Source: Beta vulgaris subsp. vulgaris
Lineage: Eukaryota; Streptophyta; Magnoliopsida; Caryophyllales; Amaranthaceae
Direction: 5' to 3'
DNA: 64,000 nucleotides
Assembly (NCBI RefSeq): GCF_026745355.1
Contig: NC_079205.1
Span: forward strand, 58,033,058 to 58,097,057
The translations under genes were made by a program, and so were the position numbers. Shown here one piece after another: positions 57,585 through 64,000 of this stretch. The notes below the pieces were generated by a model. It was not told the DNA's origin and searched no databases. It saw nothing but the letters and a program-made list of their open reading frames with translations. Numbering within the stretch: position 1 is the stretch's first letter; each line of letters opens with the position of its first letter.

Positions 57585-58440
57585 ATTAGTACAACAAAGT
57601 AGACGTTGAATAATCTAGAGCCAAGCTATAAAATCATTCTCCCGGTTAAGTCCTTGCTTTGCCAATGAGTCCGCCACCACATTAGAGGCCCTTCCTTTGT
57701 GGATAATCTGAGCGTTGAGTTGAGATTTGATGGCATTCCGTATGAAATTCAGCATGAAATTCAGACTCCACGGTCTGCCAGTGCTCTCATTGCACCACCG
57801 TACTGCGTTTATAAAGTCTGACTAAAAAACGATAGGATAAGGGTTTATCTGAGTAGAGGAGATTGAGATCTGCACCACCCTGAAAATGGCGTATACTTCC
57901 GCTAAATTAATTTCCAGCGGAGGGATGGGGCATGAGAATAAACACATGAAGAACCAATAGTGTTTCGAAGTACTCCTCCAATGGCGCTACAATTGCGAAT
58001 TGGATCAAGGGAAGCATCTATATTCCACTTTAAAGAGGAGTTTGATGGAGGGCTCCAAGTGTCGCTTTTGATAGTTCATTGTGCACAAGTAATATGAGAT
58101 GGTTTTATTCTCCACTTTAGGCATTTTGGATTTCGAAGAACTTCATTACATGAGTATGGAAAAGGGTCTTGCCACCCTTTAATCCACCAACACAGCCGGG
58201 TAAGTACAAGATCTTGGAGCTGCTCGCTAGTACTTGTCATGTCTTTGAACATTCAGCTGTTTCTCTCCTTCCACAATGTCCATAAAATGATGAAAAAAAT
58301 AGCCCTCCATATCTTCTTAAAAAGATCATTTGAAGAATTATACTGCCATTGTAGGAATAAATCCTTCAAAGATGAGGGCATAACCCACTGCACGTCCCAT
58401 ATTGCGAACCACCAAAGCCAAAGAGTTTGACGATTTTACA
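57585..58440 (-). pseudogene. LINE ORF2 C-terminal remnant
   Basis: The minus strand carries a long frame with a single stop. A zf-RVT part with WALWKER-like sequence lies near 58270, followed by WSPPSNSSLKWNIDAS near 58030, the start of RNase H. Downstream come AEVYAIFRVV and FQSDFINAV segments and ASNVVADSLAKQG near 57650. Its stop near 57610 is followed by a T-rich tract at 57541-57556 that may be the old poly(A) tail. Order and strand match the L1-clade element at 10338-12737, but the sequences differ, so it is another family. Confidence 0.75.
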
Positions 58441-59267
58441 ATGAACAAAAGTTTATGGCCATATTGTTTACTTTAACTCAATCAAGAGCTTTTTTTTTGC
58501 TAAATTATTAATAGAGACGGTCTAATTTTATTATAAAAGTATACCTATCTAGTAACTAAATGGATTAAACTAGTCAGTGAAATAAATTAACCTAGTCACT
58601 ATTGGACTAATTCTCTTTTTAATATTGAGCTTACCATTATTTAATTTTAATTTAAAAGTAAATGGTCTCTTATAAGATAAACACTTTTTTTTGTTAGCGT
58701 TGATGAAGCTTTACTATGTCATTGATAATGAACCTGAGGTGTTGATGATAATAACATCCACGCTAGATCATTAAAAAATCAATTACATCAACACAACTAC
58801 AAATCATTAACAAGAGCAACAGTAAGATTTCAAATAAACAATGCAAGCAATTTTTATACGGAAAACCTCTTTGATGCGGAGAATAAAGACAAGGATCTCT
58901 ATTCTATATGGGAAGAGGGGTAGGACACCAAAATATTAGAAACCCCATTTTACCCTCATAACATCTCTATTATAACTACTTCCTTTAATGAAAAAACTAG
59001 CTACTTATTTTAATTAAAAAATAAAAAAAAAAGAAACTACCTACTTAATTTTAAAAATAAAAAAGACATTACAAAAAGAAAACCATCAACAATTCAAGTA
59101 TCCCTAATTTATTCGATATAGTTAACAATTAATTTAATTTTTCTACATCGTATTTTCGCACGCATTGCGTGCATATAAAAACTAGTAATTAATTATGAGG
59201 AGTCTATAATCCTTTCTTTTTGTTCATTTCAAAAATTCAACTTTCCCCCTTCCCCTAAATATTTGTA
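58441..59267. other. Intergenic with a Helitron 3' end
   Basis: No gene is seen. A GCACGC-ATT-GCGTGC hairpin (59158-59172) followed by ATATAAAAACTAGT (ending 59186) is a Helitron-type 3' terminus. The next base is A rather than the expected T, and no 5' end was found. Confidence 0.5.
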
Positions 59268-59442
59268 CTTCCTCCGTTTTCTTATTGTAACATTTTTTTT
59301 TTCATCAATTCCAATGCAAAATTTGGGCTTGTGTAATTGAAGAGAGAGAGAAAAAGGAAAAGTAAAAATAGAAAGTGTTGCAAGTAATTAATTATTTTTC
59401 TTTTAAAAAAGTGTTGCAAGTAAAACAAAAAAACGGAGAAAG
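59268..59442. mobile_element. Stowaway-type MITE
   Basis: This is 175 bp with inverted ends CTTCCTCCGTTTTCTTATTG and CTTTCTCCGTTTTTTTGTTT, both leading into a GTAACA/TTGCAAC block, and TA on both sides. Confidence 0.8.
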
Positions 59443-59477
59443 TAATTACTTTATGACTTTTTTTTTACTACACAAAA

Positions 59478-60105
59478 CTAGACCTAGCAAAGTTGGTCCT
59501 GATCCGAAAATTCGGTCCGAAATATCCGATTCGTGATCCGATCTGGGGTCTGAACCAGACGGTCCGAACCCGAAATGATTTGATCCGAAACTCATCCAAA
59601 ATCTGAATGATCCGATATGATCTTGCCCGATCCGAAATGATCAATCCGATCCAAAGGTAACCCGACATCAAACCAATAAGAAATTATTGGCTTCATTAGG
59701 CTTTGATTCGATGTATCCGAAATTGACCTGTTTTTTTAAAAAAAACGATTATCACAAGTACTCTTTGGCACAAGTTTTGACTATGAAAATTAGTTATGTA
59801 TATCTTTAGAAAGCACGAAGAGTGGCAGTTTCATCTATACATAACAAAAGCTCATAGTAAAAGAAACCATGAGACCAAAGGAGTAACAACTCCATACATA
59901 ATAAAGGTGAATCAATCCACAATACGATCCACAACCGTCCGATCCGAAAAGCGTACCAAACCGATGATGATCCAAAACATAATTTGAATTTCGATCCGAT
60001 CCGAAATGGTCTGGTCCGATTCCAGTCTGAATATAACTTGATCTGAAAACGGTCCGATCTGAATTGATCCAGTCTGAATCCGATCCTATTGGTCAGATCG
60101 CCTGG
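59478..60105. repeat. GATCCGAA-rich repeat element, probably hAT-derived
   Basis: Two clusters of degenerate GATCCGAAA/TCCGATC repeats (59500-59730 and 59925-60090) flank about 200 bp of unique sequence. The layout resembles the hAT-like elements at 1588, 6532 and 20371. I could not fix its ends or a duplication. The ORFs here are repeat artefacts. Confidence 0.5.
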
Positions 60106-61086
60106 AACTCGTAATAACACCTTCACCACTTTAAAACTAGTATGCAAAAATTAATTTGTTTTTATTAACAATGCTAAGATAGCCATTTGCCATATTTTAC
60201 TCCAATAAAAATAATATTTCCTTTGTTTTTGAGTTATATTATGACTTTCAGACAGTGTTCACAAAATTTACTTTGACCATCTTGCATCATTTACATAAGA
60301 AATAACATTATCGTGTGAAATATGGTTGGATTCAACTCAATATAAATTTTAAAAATAGCAACTTAATTTTTTAATAATAATGGTCGGAATTGTATGCTAG
60401 CAAACATTTAAATAGAACAAGTGGTAAAACTATAGAAAACATATAAAATAGTTGAGAAAGACATTAGTTTAACATAACCTTGTATCGGAATGAACATTTT
60501 GAAGAAGTTAAAAAAGAACATCATAATTAAGTCTAATTATTAAAAATTAAAGGCGTTATTTGATTTGAGTTAATGTTCCTTTTATCGTACTTTATTTTCC
60601 TTTACACGTCAGTTTTAACCTATGTGCACAATACTCATGTGACAATCGTGTGCATCATTTACAGCTTTGAGAAAAAAGACATAAAAATCTAAAATTAATT
60701 ATAGTTAGACTCAAAAATTATAAAAACTTGAATGGACTCGATCCACAATAACTTATTGTGCACATGATATCGTATGACATGGTCAGTTTTATTTGATATA
60801 TAATAAGTTTTCCATCTGATATACTCAATTTTATATGATATAATCACTTTTTGTAGGATAAAACCAATTATCCGATAAAATTAGTTTTTTCTTAATATAG
60901 TCAATTTTTGTATAATATAGTCCGTTTTTCTACAAATTTTTTAGATCCACAATGATTCCTTTTCTTCAACCAATCAAATTCCCAATTTGACCAAATAATT
61001 CTTAATTTTAAAAACGTTGGTGCACTAAATATGTCCATTATTATAGAATTTTTAACTACTACCCTGGGAAAAGGAATCTTACATTA
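60106..61086. other. Intergenic, no gene seen
   Basis: This is AT-rich sequence, with degenerate TATAGTCAATTTTTGTA-type repeats at 60780-60930. Confidence 0.45.
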
Positions 61087-61101
61087 CATCCAACGTCTAC
61101 T

Positions 61102-61677
61102 TTTTTTTTTTTTTTTTTGAAAGTAACATTAATTCATTGATTCAAAGTCATACGACATCTACAATAAAAGTCAATACTAAACAAATACATATCAAATGAA
61201 ATAAATACAATTCTAATATGATAAAACCACGATCGTTGAGTAGATCTAACACTTCTGAAAACCCTTGTCTTTCACATCGCTGTCTGATGCAGCCTTCTGC
61301 AAGGGGGTTCATCGATCTTTTGTAGTTTTGAAGTAGAATCGGATTCAATTCAAGTGATTGTAAACGAAGTCTTGACAATTTTGATCAACAAATCAACATC
61401 TTGAAATACAGAAAAACCCAAAAATAAATTCTCTAAACTCTCACATGGAGAGAGATAAAACCCAATATATGGGTAGACATAACCCAATATATGGGTAGAA
61501 AAACTCTCCATTAGAGAGAGACTAAGATTTATTGGAAACATAAACGTAAAAAGCTAGTAATAAAACCAGAAAAGGGGCTTACCACCGCCCAAAAGGGTGG
61601 TGGTAGCCCCTAGATTGAAAATTAGGGTTTTGTGGGAGAGGAGAGAGAAGAGAGAAAAAGGAGGAGAGAGGAGGCTT
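61102..61677 (-). mobile_element. Non-autonomous non-LTR retroposon (576 bp)
   Basis: A T-run at 61101-61118 is the poly(A) tail on the minus strand, and a 15-bp duplication CATCCAACGTCTACT flanks the insert (61087-61101, 61678-61692). The minus-strand start is a CT-rich leader with AAAACCCTAATTTTC followed by a CCACCACCCTTTTGGGCGGTGG stem. It encodes no reverse transcriptase. Having both a leader-like 5' end and a tailed 3' end, it looks like an internally deleted LINE or a processed transcript rather than a simple 5' truncation. Confidence 0.85.
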
Positions 61678-62126
61678 CATCCAACGTCTACTTACTAGAA
61701 GTCTAGAACACTATAAAATTAAAATTATTAGGAGGATTACAAAAAAAAAAAAAAAGATTTAAATATTTTTCAAACAAAAAACAAAAAACAAAAATTAATC
61801 TCGTGTAATTCGTGGTCTTACCCGCCACGCAATCAACATTCTAACTTTTCTCTCTCTCTCTATCTTCTCTCTACAACATACAGAAAACATACAGCTACAG
61901 TTGCATTGAAATTCCTTGATTCTCTCCCATTTTTTCCTCCTCAACATCTTAACATCTTTCTCTCTCTAATTATTGTGATCGTAATTCCTAATTTCGAATT
62001 TCATGAATTTAAGGCAACGATCGTCGTGTTACTTCAAACCCTAGCTCGAAATTCGCGATAATCAGCGATAATTTTGGGGGGAAAAAGATCGAAAGAGGGA
62101 GAAATTTCGATAATTATTGTAGAAAA

Positions 62127-64000
62127 ATGGATCCTGAACAAACATTTATTAGGGTTCAGGAGAGGTTTTCACAAATGGTGACTCCTAGAGTTCGAGCTAC
62201 TCTTGAGTACTTTTATCTCTTCACCGCTATTACTTTGTTCGCAATTCTTGTTGTTATGCACGCCAATTATGTTCAGCAGGTTTGTAATTTTGAAATTCTT
62301 CACCTCCACTTTTTTAATTTCTTTATTTTCGGTATTTAAGTATGTGAACTATGTTCTTGTTGTTGGATTATTAATTCTGAGTAGGAATTTGGAAGTAGTT
62401 TTATGAGATTCAATGATTGTTTTGCTAGAAATTGAATTGATTTGAGGCTTTGATTGTTCGCGAATGCGACTGTTTGTAATTTTGAAATTCTTCACCTCCA
62501 CTTTTTTAATTTCTTTATTTTCGGTATTTAAGTATGTGAACTATGTTCTTGTTGTTGGATTATTAATTCTGAGTAGGAATTTGGAAGTAGTTTTATGAGA
62601 TTCAATGATTGTTTTGCTAGAAATTGAATTGATTTGAGGCTTTGATTGTTCGCGAATGCGACTGTAATTGATGTCAGCCTGAAGAAGGGAAAGAAGAGCA
62701 CCGGGGGCGGGGAGGGGGAGGAAGGATTAGAAAGAATGAAGAATTTTGACTGTAGCCGGATGCATTTTCACCTTTCTAATGATGGGATTGAGTTTTTCTC
62801 TTGCTTTCATGTGCTCTAGTTATATTGGAATGGATTGAAATTGATAAATTTGCGAGGTAGTCTTTTGTTGAAGTTTTCGATCAAGGATAAAATTCGAGGT
62901 CTGAACTCAAATTTATGAAGTGTGGAAAGTAGAAATGAGTTAAAGTGCATAATATTTGAGAGTTAAGGTGATAAGGTACAAGGTAGTCTTTTGTGATTGT
63001 TTGAAATGAAAATGTGGCGAAGTGCTTAGCTACCCTTTCTTTTTTAATTTCTCTTTCCGCTATATTTGTAAGTACCGAATTTAGGTAATATTATATGCCT
63101 TTGATAATCTGTTTGCAGTAGAATGGCTTTTAGATAATGTGTTCGAAGTAGAAATGGCTACACCAGAATGTGTTGGGCTGTTGCATCAAAGTATCATTCG
63201 GATGTTTGCTGCTTGCAACAATCTGTATGATGGTAGCACGTTCTCATTGCTAAATATTTTGTTCTCTATTACGAGACATCAGATATCAACTTCTTCGTTT
63301 TTGTTGTTATTGTTACTGTTTGGGAAATGGGGTTTGTGTTATGGATTACTGTGGTCAAGAATTGAGATCCACTTTTTTTGGTCTTGTATGTTAGTGACAT
63401 TCAATTTAATATAATGCAGCCAGGCTGTTCCAGTGAGCTCTCAGGAGTGCAAACATCAAATGCGCAACTTATTTACATCAAGGTAAAGAATAAACTGATT
63501 TTTTTTGTCTCCTAGTGTGTTTTCTACGACTTTGCTATCCAACTTTTTGTCTTTTTAAAAGTTATTTTTTTTATTTTTTTGCTTTTGATTGTAGGCGTCT
63601 TTTTTTTATTATTTTTGTTTATGCCGTTGTACACCGTACACCAAGGTAGTGATTCTGCTCTCCTCGTGTATGTATGTATCTGAAGAAAAAATGTGTCTAG
63701 TTAGGGTATATGTTAGAGCTGCCTGTTTGGGTTTTCAGTTTAAAGAGTTGCTGATAACTCGTGTAATGCAGATAACTGGTATTGGCCTGTTAAGACAAAA
63801 TGCTTCTGAGCCTAATTTTGAAGATATCTCTTCTGAGCGAACTGCAATTGATAAACCCAGAGAACCAGATTCTTATGTGGACGAGTTAAACTTGTTCGCT
63901 GTTAAATATTGGTTCAGCTGGATTACTTCTGGTACGAGGAGGGGAAAATCGAACTACAAGTTTTGGAAAAGTTCTGATGAGTACTTGGAAACACTTTCAG
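62127..64000 (+). CDS. Membralin (TMEM259 family), 5' part
   Basis: Exons 62127-62279, 63420-63482 and 63772-64000 (continuing past the window) join in phase 0 and give the first 148 residues. The N-terminus MDPEQTFIRVQERFSQM, the hydrophobic segment at about 28-46 and the MHANYVQQPGCSSEL junction are typical of plant membralin. The family consists of multi-pass ER membrane proteins; in animals membralin works in ER-associated degradation, and the plant role is little known. The 5' leader (about 61850-62126) is CT-rich. Intron 1 carries a perfect 192-bp tandem duplication. The rest of the protein, including the later membrane spans, lies outside the window. Confidence 0.9.
62281..62664 (+). 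repeat. Perfect 192-bp tandem duplication in membralin intron 1
   Basis: Copies at 62281-62472 and 62473-62664 appear identical base for base. The first begins at the second base of the intron, so the donor-like GTTTGT context is repeated at 62472. The rest of intron 1 (62665-63419) has no visible feature. Confidence 0.95.

Overview
This is plant nuclear DNA: split genes with GT-AG introns, AT-rich intergenic sequence and dense nested transposable elements. Three tandem, same-strand paralogues of 4,5-DOPA extradiol dioxygenase (DODA, LigB family) point to Caryophyllales, the order that makes betalains. One copy has the betalain-type signature HPSNGTP, one the HNLR signature of the ancestral non-betalain type, and one an intermediate HPAWDSP. 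The species cannot be fixed from the window.

Layout. 1-28 kb is almost all mobile elements: a tRNA-derived SINE, hAT-like MITEs, a decayed Ty1/copia element (2543-9096) broken by a Mutator-like foldback element and a hAT MITE, a 5'-truncated LINE inside a Stowaway-type MITE (10273-12980), a non-autonomous LTR element built of tandem repeats (13680-18472), an ectodomain-only WAK/LRK10L-type receptor gene (19144-19921, minus), and a TRIM inside a MITE inside a Mutator-like element (21667-22876). 28-33 kb is sparse, with one candidate 42-codon spliced gene. 33-57 kb is the gene region: DODA copy 1 (33005-35922), ribosomal protein eS21 (minus, 38533-about 40010), a SET-domain lysine methyltransferase (42758-46052), DODA copy 2 (47429-49710) and DODA copy 3 (53645-57158). 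LINE remnants lie at about 50.7-52.5 and 57.6-58.4 kb; the first block carries an inserted plastid DNA fragment. A membralin gene starts at 62127 and runs off the right edge.

How the genes fit together. DODA cleaves L-DOPA to the betalamic acid precursor. The three copies share intron positions and phases, so they arose by duplication, but each has different introns and signature residues. No CYP76AD hydroxylase, glucosyltransferase or MYB activator is visible in the window. The RPS21, SET and membralin genes look like unrelated housekeeping neighbours.
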